Shown here one piece after another: positions 18,034 through 26,719 of a DNA stretch of 64,000 nt (position 1 is the first letter of the stretch; every line of letters begins with the position of its first letter). Source of the stretch: Caulobacteraceae bacterium (GTDB taxonomy: Bacteria; Pseudomonadota; Alphaproteobacteria; Caulobacterales; Caulobacteraceae); assembly GCA_027489335.1 (NCBI GenBank), contig JAIXZX010000014.1, forward strand, positions 1 to 64,000. Reading direction: 5' to 3'. The notes under the pieces are model-generated. The model had not been told where the DNA came from, ran no database searches, and worked only from the letters and a program-made list of their open reading frames with translations. The position numbers and the translations under genes are program-made.

Positions 18034-19014
18034 ATGCAGGATCTCGTCACCGTCTTCGGCGGATCGGGCTTTGTGGGAAGTCAGGTGGTGCGGGCTCTGG
18101 CCCGGGCCGGACATCGGGTGCGGGTGGCGGTTCGCCAGCCCGCCCGGGCCTATGACCTCCTGCTGCTCGGCGATGTGGGCCAGATCCAGGTGGTCCAGGC
18201 CAATATCCGCGATCAGGACTCCGTCGCCCGGGCGCTGGACGGAGCCAGCGCCTGCGTCAATCTGGTGGGCGTCCTCTATGAGAGCGGCCGCCAGAAGTTC
18301 GCCAGCCTGCATACAGATGGCGCACGCAATGTGGCCGAGGCGGCCAAGGCCGCTGGCGTCGCCCGCATGGTCCAGGTCTCCGCCATCGGCGCGGACGCGG
18401 GCAGCCCCTCGATCTATGCCCGCACCAAGGCGGCCGGCGAGGCCGCCGTGCGCACGGCCATGCCCCAGGCGGTGATCCTGCGCCCCTCCATCGTGTTCGG
18501 GCCGGAGGACGACTTCTTCAACCGCTTCGCCGCCATGGCCGTGCTGTCGCCGGCCCTGCCGCTGATCGGCGGCGGCAAGACGAAGTTCCAGCCGGTCTTT
18601 GTCGGCGATGTGGCCCGGGCTGTGGCCGCGGCCCTGGTCAATCCCGCCAGCGCGGGCCAGACCTATGAGCTCGGCGGCCCCGCCATCCTCACCTTCCGGC
18701 AGCTTCTGGAGCTTGTGCTGAGCGAGACCCAGCGCCGCCGGTTCCTGCTGCCCCTGCCCTTCGGGATCGCCAGCCTGATCGGCCAGGTGGGAAATCTGGT
18801 GGCACTGACGCCGATCGCCCCGCCGCTGACCACTGACCAGGTGGCGCAGCTGAAGGTGGACAATGTGGCCAACCCGGCCCTTCCGGGCTTGTCTGAGCTG
18901 GGGATCGAGGCCACCGCTGTTGAATCTGTGGTGGGCTCCTATCTCTACCGCTACCGCAAGGGCGGTCAGTTCGCCGAGCCGCCGGAACTCGATATCGGCG
19001 CCACCCCGGCATAG
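18034..19014 (+). CDS. NAD(P)-binding complex I NDUFA9-like protein
   Basis: 326 aa from the ATG at 18034. Extended short-chain dehydrogenase fold: nucleotide-binding VTVFGGSGFVGSQVVRALAR, then NLVGVLYESGRQKF, VQVSAIGAD, and YARTKAAGEAAV (a Y-x3-K-like motif). This matches the complex I NDUFA9 subunit family, an accessory fold seen in alphaproteobacterial genomes and mitochondria. The protein may bind complex I or act in quinone/lipid metabolism. Its last 49 bases overlap the convergent citrate-synthase-like gene. Confidence 0.88.
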   Translation: MQDLVTVFGGSGFVGSQVVRALARAGHRVRVAVRQPARAYDLLLLGDVGQIQVVQANIRDQDSVARALDGASACVNLVGVLYESGRQKFASLHTDGARNVAEAAKAAGVARMVQVSAIGADAGSPSIYARTKAAGEAAVRTAMPQAVILRPSIVFGPEDDFFNRFAAMAVLSPALPLIGGGKTKFQPVFVGDVARAVAAALVNPASAGQTYELGGPAILTFRQLLELVLSETQRRRFLLPLPFGIASLIGQVGNLVALTPIAPPLTTDQVAQLKVDNVANPALPGLSELGIEATAVESVVGSYLYRYRKGGQFAEPPELDIGATPA

Positions 19015-20141
19015 CGCGCCCGCGGCCGGATCAGGCCGCCGGTCTGCACCTGTTCGATGGCGTGGGCGATCCAGCCCGCACATCGCGCCGTCGCGAACAG
19101 GGCGAAGGGCGCGTCCCGGGGCAGTCCCAGAACCTCCGACAGCGCCACCAGGGCGAAATCCACATTAGGCCGCTGTCCCGTGGCGCCGGCCACCGCGGTC
19201 CGCAGCGCCGCCAGCTCCGCCGGGGGATCGAACCGGGCCAGCAGGGCCTCGGCGCGGGGATCGCCTTCCGGATAGAGGGCGTGGCCGAAGCCCGGCAGGC
19301 TACGATCCTGGGCCAGACGCGCGGCGATGGCGGCGGCCGGCCCCAGCTGCGCGGCTTCTGAGGCCAGGGCGCGCATGGCGTCGCCGGCGCCCCCATGCCG
19401 CGGCCCAGAGAGGGCGGACAGCCCCGCCAGCGCCGCCGCCGACAGGGACGCGCCCGTGGAGGCCGCCACCCGGGCGGCGAAGGTCGACGCGTTCAGCTCA
19501 TGGTCGGCCAGCAGCACCAGGGCCCGGCGGATCAGGTCGGCGCCGCCATCCCCCCGGGCGCAGCCCCAGGCCTGGCCCAACCGCTCATGGATCGCGCCGC
19601 TGGCCGGCGCGCCGGCCACAGCGTCGGTGAGCACGTCCAGCAGGGTGGCCGCCTCCACCGCCAGCGCCAGGGGATGGCGGCCGAGCGCGGGGGGATCGAC
19701 CCCGGCCCGCTGGGCCAGGGCCGCAAAGGCCCGGGCGCGCATGTCTGATCCCGCTGGCGGAATCCCGCGCGCCGTTCGCTTCAGGGCCGCCCCGTCGCCG
19801 CCCCGCAACAGCCGGGCCACCGCCTCCAGAGTCTGGCTTTCGGCCAGCTGGGCGGCGTCGCGGCCGCGATAGTAGAGCGCGCCGCCCATGACGGTGGTGA
19901 TGGCCGAGTCCAGGACCGGCTCCCCCCAGGCGATGGCGCCGGCGGCCACCGCGGCGGCCTTGCGGCCCCTCACCTTCCGATCCGCCAGGGCGGCCACATC
20001 GGCGGCGCGGTAAAGACTTCGGCGGGGGTCGGCGGGATCGGGCCGAGCGGCGACACGCCCTCGGCTCGCATAGGCATAGAGGGTCTGGCTGCGGACATTG
20101 AGCCGGGCGCAGGCCTCCTCGGCGGCGATCCAGTCGGTCAT
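18966..20141 (-). CDS. Citrate synthase family protein with N-terminal helix-turn-helix
   Basis: 391 aa from ATG 20141 (MTDWIAAEEACARLNVRSQT); ATG 20147 is also possible. Residues about 3-50 read as a MerR/excisionase-like HTH with a PDPADPRRSLYRAADVAAL wing. The rest is a short citrate synthase. The three catalytic residues are present: His in GPRHGGA, His in PGFGHALYP, Asp in NVDFALVAL. HTH-citrate synthase fusions are known in databases but little studied. It is divergent from a second citrate synthase across an AT-rich 87-base gap. The open frame continuing to 22325 is antisense to the neighbours and not real. Confidence 0.88.
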   Translation of the reverse strand: MTDWIAAEEACARLNVRSQTLYAYASRGRVAARPDPADPRRSLYRAADVAALADRKVRGRKAAAVAAGAIAWGEPVLDSAITTVMGGALYYRGRDAAQLAESQTLEAVARLLRGGDGAALKRTARGIPPAGSDMRARAFAALAQRAGVDPPALGRHPLALAVEAATLLDVLTDAVAGAPASGAIHERLGQAWGCARGDGGADLIRRALVLLADHELNASTFAARVAASTGASLSAAALAGLSALSGPRHGGAGDAMRALASEAAQLGPAAAIAARLAQDRSLPGFGHALYPEGDPRAEALLARFDPPAELAALRTAVAGATGQRPNVDFALVALSEVLGLPRDAPFALFATARCAGWIAHAIEQVQTGGLIRPRARYAGVAPISSSGGSAN

Positions 20142-20145
20142 GGCC

Positions 20146-20177
20146 ATATATTGATTATATTGATCAAGATTGACGGC
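20146..20177. promoter_or_regulatory. Phased ATTGA repeats between divergent citrate synthases
   Basis: This is a rare AT-rich stretch in a GC-rich region. ATTGA occurs at 20150, 20159 and 20169, a spacing of 9-10 bases (about one helical turn), and TTGATCAA (20160-20167) is a perfect palindrome. It overlaps the start of the HTH-bearing gene and lies about 60 bases before the second. A plausible operator for the HTH domain (inference). Confidence 0.5.
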
Positions 20178-20228
20178 GAAGCCTGCCGGTCGAAATCCTC
20201 GCGCGCAAGTCGAAACCGGAGCCTCCCC

Positions 20229-21335
20229 ATGAACGCCCACGCTTCTGCGCCCCCTGAAGGCCTCGAAGGTGTCGTCGCCGCCCGCACTGTCCTGTCCGAG
20301 GTGGACGGTCAGGCCGGCCGTCTGATCATCCGCGGCCGCTCCCTGGACGACCTGGCTGGCCACGCTACGTTTGAGGACCTCACGGCCCTGCTCTTCGGCG
20401 GCTTCTTTGAGGATCTGCCATCGGAGCTGGGGGCCGCCCTCGGCCAGGCCCGCGTCGAGGTGTTCGCGGAGGTGGCGCATCTGGACCAGGGTCTCGCCGC
20501 CCTTGAGCCGGTGGAGGCGGTCCGCGCCCTGATCGCCCGGCTCCCCGACGGGGATGATCTGGCCACCGCCCTCAGGCTGATCGCCGCGCCGGCGGTCTTC
20601 ACCCCGGCCGTGGTCCGCGTCCAGGCCGGCCAGAGCCCCATCGCACCCGATCCGAGGGAGCCCCACGCTGCGGACATTCTGCGGATGCTGACGGGCCAGG
20701 CCCCCACGGCCGCCCAGGTCGCAGGCCTGGACGCCTATCTGGTCACCGTCTCCGACCATGGGCTCAACGCCTCGACCTTCGCCGCCCGCGTGGTGGCCTC
20801 GACCAGGGCCGGCCTGACCTCGGCGGTCCTGGCTGGGATCAGCGCCCTGAAGGGGCCGCTGCACGGGGGCGCGCCAGGTCCGGTGATCGAGATGCTGGAC
20901 GGCATCGGGCGCCCCGAGAACGCGAGGGACTGGATCGAGGCGGCCCTGGCCCGGGGCGAGCGGCTGATGGGCTTTGGCCACCGTATCTACCGGGTGCGCG
21001 ATCCTCGGGCCGATGCGCTGAAGGGCCCGGTCAGGGCCCTGGCCCAGGACGCAGGCGCCCGCCCCGGCCGCGTGGCCTTCGCCGAGGCCGTCGAGGCTGC
21101 GGCCCTGGACATTCTCAAGACCCACAAACCCGACCGGCCCCTGGACACCAATGTAGAGTTCTACACCGCGCTTCTGCTCGAGGCCCTGGACTTCCCGCCA
21201 TCGGCCTTCACCTGCGTCTTCGCCATGGGCCGGGTGGTCGGCTGGCTGGCCCACGCCCGCGAGCAGCTGGCCGGCGGCCGGCTGGTGCGGCCCCAGTCGG
21301 TCTATGTGGGACCAGCTCCGCGCCAGGCCGCCTGA
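20229..21335 (+). CDS. Citrate synthase / 2-methylcitrate synthase family
   Basis: 368 aa from the ATG at 20229. Condenses acetyl-CoA (or propionyl-CoA) with oxaloacetate. LTSAVLAGISALKGPLHGGA and MGFGHRIYRVRDPRAD carry the two catalytic histidines. The usual catalytic Asp is Glu here (NVEFYTALLLEAL), a substitution I recall in the actinobacterial CitA-type branch. The length fits short Gram-positive-type citrate synthases rather than the long NADH-regulated GltA. Divergent from the HTH-containing paralogue, so probably co-regulated. Confidence 0.9.
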   Translation: MNAHASAPPEGLEGVVAARTVLSEVDGQAGRLIIRGRSLDDLAGHATFEDLTALLFGGFFEDLPSELGAALGQARVEVFAEVAHLDQGLAALEPVEAVRALIARLPDGDDLATALRLIAAPAVFTPAVVRVQAGQSPIAPDPREPHAADILRMLTGQAPTAAQVAGLDAYLVTVSDHGLNASTFAARVVASTRAGLTSAVLAGISALKGPLHGGAPGPVIEMLDGIGRPENARDWIEAALARGERLMGFGHRIYRVRDPRADALKGPVRALAQDAGARPGRVAFAEAVEAAALDILKTHKPDRPLDTNVEFYTALLLEALDFPPSAFTCVFAMGRVVGWLAHAREQLAGGRLVRPQSVYVGPAPRQAA

Positions 21336-21413
21336 CCGCCTGACCGCCTGCCGAGGCCGGCGCGGGCGAATTCTCCCGCTGGCGCCGGCCGAGCCAGGGT
21401 CTAGGATCAGGGC

Positions 21414-22358
21414 ATGACCGCATCTGCTCCAGCCCTGGCGCTCGCCCCGGCCCAGGCCGCCGCCCTGACCCGCAGGATCACCCTGCTGTCGGTGGCCGTC
21501 GCCCTGGTGCTGGTGGCCCTGAAGACCGCCGCCTGGTTGGCCAGCGGCTCGGTGGCCGTGCTGGCCTCCCTGGCCGATTCCGGCCTCGACCTGATCGCCT
21601 CGCTGATCACCTTCTTCGCCGTGCGCTACGCCGTGGCCCCGCCCGACGCCGAGCATCGGTTCGGCCACGGCAAGGCCGAGGCCTTCGCCAGCCTGATGCA
21701 GGCGGGCCTGGTCTTCGCCTCGGCCGCCCTGGTGGGCCGCGAGGCCATCGCCAGCCTGCTGGATCCGCAGCCCATCGCCCACGGGGGCTGGGCCATGGCG
21801 GTCATGGCCGCCTCCATCGCGCTCACTGGCCTGTTGGTGGCCGCCCAGACGCGGGTGCTGAAGCAGACCCAGTCGGTGGCGGTCTCCGGCGACCGGGCGC
21901 ACTATTTCTCGGATCTCGCCTCTAACCTCGCCGCCCTCCTGGGCGTGGCCGGGGCGGCGCTGGCGGGCTTCAACAGCCTGGACGGGGCGGCGGGGCTGAT
22001 CGTCGCGGCCATCCTGATCTGGGCGGCCATCGGGGTCTTCCGCGAGGCCGCCCACCAGCTGATGGATCATGAACTGCCCGAGGACCAGCGGGCCCTGATC
22101 GTGAGGTTGATGACCCAGGACCCGCGCCTGACCGACATCCACCAGCTGCGCACCCGGGCCTCGGGCCCCTATGTGCACATCCAGATGCACGCCGACCTGG
22201 ACCCCGACCTGACCCTGGACGCCGCCCATCAGGTGATCGTCGAGGCTGAAAACCGGCTGCTGAAGCACTTTCCGGCCGCAGATATTCTGATCCATGCCGA
22301 CCCCCGGGGCCGGGCCGAGCCCCATGGCGGCGCGTTTGCGGAAACCGCCGCGACCTGA
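21414..22358 (+). CDS. Cation diffusion facilitator (FieF-like Zn/Fe efflux)
   Basis: 314 aa. Six transmembrane segments over about 20-210. The metal site is visible as LADSGLDLIASLITFFAVRY (D-x3-D) and RAHYFSDLASN (H-x3-D). HRFGHGKAEAFASL follows TM2, as in FieF. The cytoplasmic C-terminal domain (about 215-300) has HQLRTRASGPYVHIQMHADL and a metal-site His near DAAHQVIVEAE. It exchanges protons for divalent cations. Stands alone; 79 bases after the citrate synthase. Confidence 0.93.
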   Translation: MTASAPALALAPAQAAALTRRITLLSVAVALVLVALKTAAWLASGSVAVLASLADSGLDLIASLITFFAVRYAVAPPDAEHRFGHGKAEAFASLMQAGLVFASAALVGREAIASLLDPQPIAHGGWAMAVMAASIALTGLLVAAQTRVLKQTQSVAVSGDRAHYFSDLASNLAALLGVAGAALAGFNSLDGAAGLIVAAILIWAAIGVFREAAHQLMDHELPEDQRALIVRLMTQDPRLTDIHQLRTRASGPYVHIQMHADLDPDLTLDAAHQVIVEAENRLLKHFPAADILIHADPRGRAEPHGGAFAETAAT

Positions 22359-22474
22359 AGCCGCATAGATACCCAGATAGGGCGCCGCCGCAGGCTTCGT
22401 AAACGCGCCCTTAAGGCCCCCCGGGCTTTATCGAGACCTGATCAAACTGTCCGCATTCGCGGCGAAATGCCGGC

Positions 22475-23161
22475 ATGAGCGTCCAACGCACCCTTTACCA
22501 CTTTCCGCTCGACCCGGCCTCGCGGCAGGTCCGTCTGGCGCTGGGCGAAAAACGCCTGGCGTTCGAAGACGTGGTCGTCCGCTATTGGGAGCAGCCCGAC
22601 GACCTGTCGGCGCTCAATCCGTCGGGTCTCACGCCGGTGCTGGTGGAGGACGGCCCCGACGGCCGGCTGGTGCTATGCGAGAGCCGGGCCATCCTCGACT
22701 ATCTGGAAGAGCGCCATCCTGAGCCCGCCCTGCTGGGTCGCGAAGCCGCCGACCGCGCCGAGGCCAGGCGGCTGCTGCAATGGTTCGACCGCAAGTTCGA
22801 CTATGAGGTCGGCTCCTTCCTGCTGCATGAGAAGATGGAGAAGCGCCTTCTGCGCATGGGGGCGCCGGACCTGGCCGCCCTGCGCCGCGGACGCGAGGCC
22901 CTGCGCATCCATCTGACCTATCTGGCGAGCCTGCTGGCCGAGCGCGACTGGCTGGCGGGACGGCGCCTCAGCCTGGCCGATTTCGCCGGCGCGGCGCACC
23001 TGTCGGTGATCGACTATTTCGGCGACGTGCCCTGGCGCGACTTTCCGGTCGTCAAGACGTGGTACATGACGGTGAAGTCCCGCCCCTGCTTCCGGCCGCT
23101 CCTCGCTGATCGCTGGCCGGGGCTCGCGCCCGCGGCCCATTATGACGACCTCGATTTCTGA
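22475..23161 (+). CDS. fzlA: FzlA-like GST-fold cell-division protein
   Basis: 228 aa with an N-terminal thioredoxin-like fold ([47 protein letters not shown]) and an all-helical C-terminal GST domain. The sequence closely resembles Caulobacter FzlA, a GST homologue that binds FtsZ and is needed for constriction. The W38 environment (VRYWEQ) and the acidic C-terminus YDDLDF, which I recall as functional surfaces of FzlA, are kept. The queG gene overlaps its last 20 bases. If not FzlA, it is a generic GST. Confidence 0.75.
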   Translation: MSVQRTLYHFPLDPASRQVRLALGEKRLAFEDVVVRYWEQPDDLSALNPSGLTPVLVEDGPDGRLVLCESRAILDYLEERHPEPALLGREAADRAEARRLLQWFDRKFDYEVGSFLLHEKMEKRLLRMGAPDLAALRRGREALRIHLTYLASLLAERDWLAGRRLSLADFAGAAHLSVIDYFGDVPWRDFPVVKTWYMTVKSRPCFRPLLADRWPGLAPAAHYDDLDF

Positions 23162-24275
23162 ATCCCCTGAAGACCGGATCCGCGCCCAAGCCCTCGCCCT
23201 GGGCTTCGACGACTGCCGCCTGGCCAGGGCCGACCAGCCCTGGATCGCCGGCGCGCGGCTGGCCGAATTCGTCGCCGAAGGTCGCCACGGGGAGATGGCC
23301 TGGCTGGAAACCACCCTGGATCGCCGGTCCCACCCCCAGGCGATGTGGGACGGCGCCCGTTCGGCCGTCATGCTGGGGGTCAATTACGGGCCAGAGCATG
23401 ACCCCCGGGCCGTCCTGGAGCACCCCGACCGGGGGGCCATATCAGTCTATGCGCAGGGCTCGGACTATCACGACCTGATCAAGAAGCGGCTGAAGCAGCT
23501 GGCGACCTGGATGGTCCAGACCTTCGGGGCTGAGGTGAAGGTGTTCGTCGATACCGCGCCCCTGCTGGAAAAGCCGCTTGCTGAGGCCTCGGGCCTGGGC
23601 TGGCAGGGCAAGCACACCAACCTCGTCTCCCGCCAGTTCGGCTCCTGGCTGTTCATAGGCTCGGTGCTCACCACCCTGGAGCTAAAGCCCGATCCGCCCG
23701 GCGAGGACGCCTGCGGCTCTTGCCGCGCCTGCCAGGACGTCTGCCCGACGAACGCCTTTCCCGCGCCCTACCAGCTCGACGCCCGGCGCTGCATCTCCTA
23801 TCTGACCATCGAGCTGTCAGGCCCGATCGCTGTGGAGTTCCGGCAGGCCCTGGGCAACCGGATCTATGGTTGCGACGACTGCCTGGCGGTCTGCCCCTGG
23901 AACAAGTTCGCCCAGGGCGCCCGCGAGGCGAAACTGCAGGCCCGCGAGGCGCTGAAGGCGCCCCGGCTCGCAGAGCTGGCCGCCCTGGACGACACAGCCT
24001 TCCGCGCGCTCTTCACCCAGAGCGCGGTCAAGCGCCTGGGCCGCGACCGGTTCGTCCGCAATGTCCTCTACGCCATCGGCAATACCCGCGACCCCGGGAT
24101 GGTCCAGGTGGCGCGGGCGCGGCTTCAGGACGAGGCGGCGGTCGTCAGGGGGGCTGCGGTCTGGGCCCTGTCACAGCTTCTGCCCCCCGAAGCCTTCGCC
24201 GCCGAACGGGCGCTAGCCTTGTCGAGCGAGGTCGATGAGGTGGTGCGGGCGGAGTGGGGATCAGGCGTGACCTGA
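23142..24275 (+). CDS. queG: Epoxyqueuosine reductase
   Basis: 377 aa. Cobalamin and [4Fe-4S] enzyme performing the last step of queuosine synthesis in tRNA. The N-terminal cobalamin-binding part contains [10 protein letters not shown] and [17 protein letters not shown]. Two ferredoxin clusters follow: [16 protein letters not shown] with [10 protein letters not shown], and [18 protein letters not shown]-terminal HEAT-like segments (about 310-370) recognise the tRNA arm. Starts within the 3' end of fzlA in another frame, suggesting coupling. Confidence 0.96.
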   Translation: MTTSISESPEDRIRAQALALGFDDCRLARADQPWIAGARLAEFVAEGRHGEMAWLETTLDRRSHPQAMWDGARSAVMLGVNYGPEHDPRAVLEHPDRGAISVYAQGSDYHDLIKKRLKQLATWMVQTFGAEVKVFVDTAPLLEKPLAEASGLGWQGKHTNLVSRQFGSWLFIGSVLTTLELKPDPPGEDACGSCRACQDVCPTNAFPAPYQLDARRCISYLTIELSGPIAVEFRQALGNRIYGCDDCLAVCPWNKFAQGAREAKLQAREALKAPRLAELAALDDTAFRALFTQSAVKRLGRDRFVRNVLYAIGNTRDPGMVQVARARLQDEAAVVRGAAVWALSQLLPPEAFAAERALALSSEVDEVVRAEWGSGVT

Positions 24276-24297
24276 GCGCCGCGGCCTCAAACATCAT

Positions 24298-24385
24298 CCG
24301 TCATTCCCGGCCTCGTGCCGGGAATCCCTTGCGACGCTTGCGCCTGCCCTCGACAGGGATGCTCGGGACAAGCCCGAGCATGACG
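24298..24385. repeat. Palindromic intergenic repeat, family B copy 1
   Basis: About 88 bases: CCGTCATTCCCGGCCTCGTG... with hairpins TTCCCGGCCTCGTGCCGGGAA and ATGCTCGGGACAAGCCCGAGCAT, sharing GACGCTTGCGCC with 40576-40663. The outer ends CGTCA/TGACG are inverted. Confidence 0.85.
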
Positions 24386-24412
24386 CGTTGAAAGACTCCG
24401 AGGCCTCCCGGA

Positions 24413-25231
24413 TCAGTCGGCGTAGACCGCCGCCCGCTTCTCCATGTTCGACATCACCGCCTCCTTCTGGTTGGGCGATCCGATCACCGCCCCCTGCTCG
24501 GCGCTTTCAGCCAGCAGGATGTCGTGCTGGCTGGCGGGTGTCTCGGCCAGTTCGATCAGCCGCTTGGCGCCGCGGATGGCGTGGGGGCTCTTGGCCGCGA
24601 TCTCGGCGGCGAAGGCGAGCGCCTCGGCGCGCGGGTCGGCGCAGACCCGGGTGGCGAAGCCCAGGCGCTGGGCCTCCTCACCGTCGAAGATGCGGCCGGA
24701 ATAGGTGAGCTCGCGGATCACGTCGCCCCGGGCCAGATGGCGCATCAGCACCAGACCGCCCATGTCGGGCACCAGGCCCCACTTGATCTCCATCACCGCC
24801 ATGCGCGTGTCTGGCGTCACGAAGCGCATGTCGGGGGCCAGCGCCAGCTGGAAGCCGCCGCCAAAGGCCACCCCATGGATGGCGGCGATCACCGGAACCG
24901 GCTGCTCGCGCCAGACCATCACGGCGTGCTGCGCGCGGTTGGAGCCGCCAGGGGTGCGGCTGGGGGTCAGCAGGGTCCCGCCATCGGCCGCCCCGCGGTT
25001 GCGCTCGCCCGAGGCCATGGCGGCGAAGGAGCCCATGTCGAGGCCGGCGCAGAAGGCGCGCCCCTCGCCCGACAGCACCACGGCGCGCACACCCTTGGTG
25101 GTCTTCAGCGTCTCGCCCGTCTCGATCAAGGCCGAGAACATGGCGTCGTCCAGGGCGTTCATCTTGTCGGTGCGGACCATGCGCACGTCGGCGACGCCGT
25201 CCTTGATCTCCACCTTCACCCGGTCGTTCAT
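24413..25231 (-). CDS. Enoyl-CoA hydratase/isomerase (crotonase) family
   Basis: 272 aa; ATG 25231 chosen because GGAGG lies 6 bases upstream, while the ATG two codons earlier abuts it. Crotonase fold: KMNALDDAMFSAL, the oxyanion-hole segment GRAFCAGLDMGSFAAM, and IHGVAFGGGFQLALAPDMRF. At the usual catalytic Glu position it has IKWGLVPDMGGLVLM, so the reaction is not certain. Probably fatty-acid or aromatic degradation. tesB follows upstream on the same strand with a 58-base gap. Confidence 0.88.
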   Translation of the reverse strand: MNDRVKVEIKDGVADVRMVRTDKMNALDDAMFSALIETGETLKTTKGVRAVVLSGEGRAFCAGLDMGSFAAMASGERNRGAADGGTLLTPSRTPGGSNRAQHAVMVWREQPVPVIAAIHGVAFGGGFQLALAPDMRFVTPDTRMAVMEIKWGLVPDMGGLVLMRHLARGDVIRELTYSGRIFDGEEAQRLGFATRVCADPRAEALAFAAEIAAKSPHAIRGAKRLIELAETPASQHDILLAESAEQGAVIGSPNQKEAVMSNMEKRAAVYAD

Positions 25232-25289
25232 GAGCATCCTCCCGCATCTCCCGGCTTGCGCGCCGGTGTCGGGGAAAGACTGTCACGGA

Positions 25290-26126
25290 TCAGCCGGGCG
25301 GGCGATGGCGGATCAGCGCCTCCTGGGTCGCCGAGGCCACCAGACGGCCCTGGCGATCAAAGATCGAGCCTCGGTTGAAGCCCCGGCCGCCCGAGGCCGA
25401 GGGGCTGTCCTGGACATAGAGGTGCCAGTCGGAGAAGTCGCTGGCCCGGTGGAACCACAGGGCGTGGTCTAGGCTCGCCACCTGCAGGTGGCCGTGGGGG
25501 ACCGGGTGTGGCCTAAGGCTCGCATCCAGCAGGCTCATATCCGAGCCGTAGGCCAGGGCGCACTGGTTGACCGCCACATCGGTCCCCACCGACTGGCGGG
25601 CCTTGAACCAGACATTGTATAGCGGGGCCATGGGTTCGGTCTGGTCCCGGCGCTGCGGATCGATGGGGCGAACCTCCACCGGCCATTCCCGGTCCCGGGG
25701 TGGGACGCCATCTGCCTCGCGCAACTGCTCCTCGTTCAGCAGATCCTCCGGCGCAGGCACGGCCGGTAGCTGATCCTGGTGCTCGAAGCCCTCTTCCGGG
25801 ACCTGGAAGGAGGCGGCGAGGTTGAAGATCTGCTTGCCATTCTGGATGGCGGTGACCCGGCGCACTGAGAAGGAGCCGCCGTCGCGAGCCCGGTCCACCT
25901 GGAACAGGATCGGGATGGACGGATCGCCCGGCCGGATGAAGTAGGCGTGCATCGAATGGCAGAGCCGGCCCTCGATGGTGCGATAGGCCGCCGTCAGGGC
26001 CTGGGCCACCACCTGGCCGCCATAGATGCGCTGGCCTTGCCTGGCCGGCGTCAGGCCGCGATAGAGATCGAGCTCAATCTGTTCGAGATTGAGGATCTCC
26101 AGCAGTTCGTTCTGCGGTTGGCTCAT
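25290..26126 (-). CDS. tesB: Acyl-CoA thioesterase II
   Basis: 278 aa with two hotdog folds. The N-terminal half has YGGQVVAQALTAAYRTIEGR and HSMHAYFIRPGDPSIP. The C-terminal half has SDMSLLDAS (catalytic Asp region), LDHALWFHRA and the final Gln in ATQEALIRHRP, matching the Asp-Thr-Gln triad layout of E. coli TesB. Hydrolyses medium and long acyl-CoA. Its ATG overlaps the rfbC stop (TGATG), so the pair is coupled despite unrelated roles. Confidence 0.95.
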   Translation of the reverse strand: MSQPQNELLEILNLEQIELDLYRGLTPARQGQRIYGGQVVAQALTAAYRTIEGRLCHSMHAYFIRPGDPSIPILFQVDRARDGGSFSVRRVTAIQNGKQIFNLAASFQVPEEGFEHQDQLPAVPAPEDLLNEEQLREADGVPPRDREWPVEVRPIDPQRRDQTEPMAPLYNVWFKARQSVGTDVAVNQCALAYGSDMSLLDASLRPHPVPHGHLQVASLDHALWFHRASDFSDWHLYVQDSPSASGGRGFNRGSIFDRQGRLVASATQEALIRHRPPG

Positions 26127-26683
26127 CAGAAGCGGGCCTCCGGCATATCCTTCAGGCAGGGCAGGATCTTGTCCTTGTCCGAGGTGATGGCGGCCTCAGC
26201 GCTGACCGGCCAGTCGATGGCCAGGTCCGGGTCGTTCCAGATCACCCCGCCCTCGCAGTCCGGCGCATAGAGGCCGTCCACCTTGTAGAACAGCTCGCAA
26301 TCATCGGTGAGCGTGCAGTAGCCGTGGGCGAAGCCGCGGGGCACCAGCAACTGCTCACCGCCCTCAGCGGTCAGCTCGGCGCCCACCCACTGGCCAAAGG
26401 TCGCCGAGCCGGGGCGCACATCGACGGCCACGTCATAGATGGCGCCGCGCAGGACCCGCACCAGCTTGGCCTGCGGATGGGGCGCGGTCTGGAAGTGCAG
26501 CCCGCGCACCGTCCCCTTCTTGGCGTTGAGCGCCTGATTGTCCTGCACGAAATCGCAGGTGATACCGGCGTCCCCCAGGGTCTTGCGGCTCCAGGTCTCG
26601 GCGAACCAGCCCCTCGCATCGCCATGGCGCTTGGGCGTGATAAGCAGAACCTCGGGCAGGGCGAGCGGGGTGATGGCGGTCAT
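26126..26683 (-). CDS. rfbC: dTDP-4-dehydrorhamnose 3,5-epimerase
   Basis: 185 aa cupin. Third step of dTDP-L-rhamnose synthesis. GTVRGLHFQTAPHPQAKLVR holds the active-site His, VAVDVRPGSATFGQWVG the core strand, and LLVPRGFAHGYCTL the tail signature. rfbA, rfbB and rfbD are not adjacent, so this is an isolated member. A glycosyltransferase gene lies divergently 36 bases away and may use sugars of the same pathway. Confidence 0.94.
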   Translation of the reverse strand: MTAITPLALPEVLLITPKRHGDARGWFAETWSRKTLGDAGITCDFVQDNQALNAKKGTVRGLHFQTAPHPQAKLVRVLRGAIYDVAVDVRPGSATFGQWVGAELTAEGGEQLLVPRGFAHGYCTLTDDCELFYKVDGLYAPDCEGGVIWNDPDLAIDWPVSAEAAITSDKDKILPCLKDMPEARF

Positions 26684-26719
26684 GGAACTCTACGTGTCGA
26701 TATTGGAGCGCGCCCCGGC

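Noticed and set aside
20148-22325. Upstream part of an 1119-codon minus-strand frame
   Set aside because: Only the part from 20141/20147 down is a real gene (HTH-citrate synthase). The rest is antisense to the second citrate synthase and the cation efflux gene.
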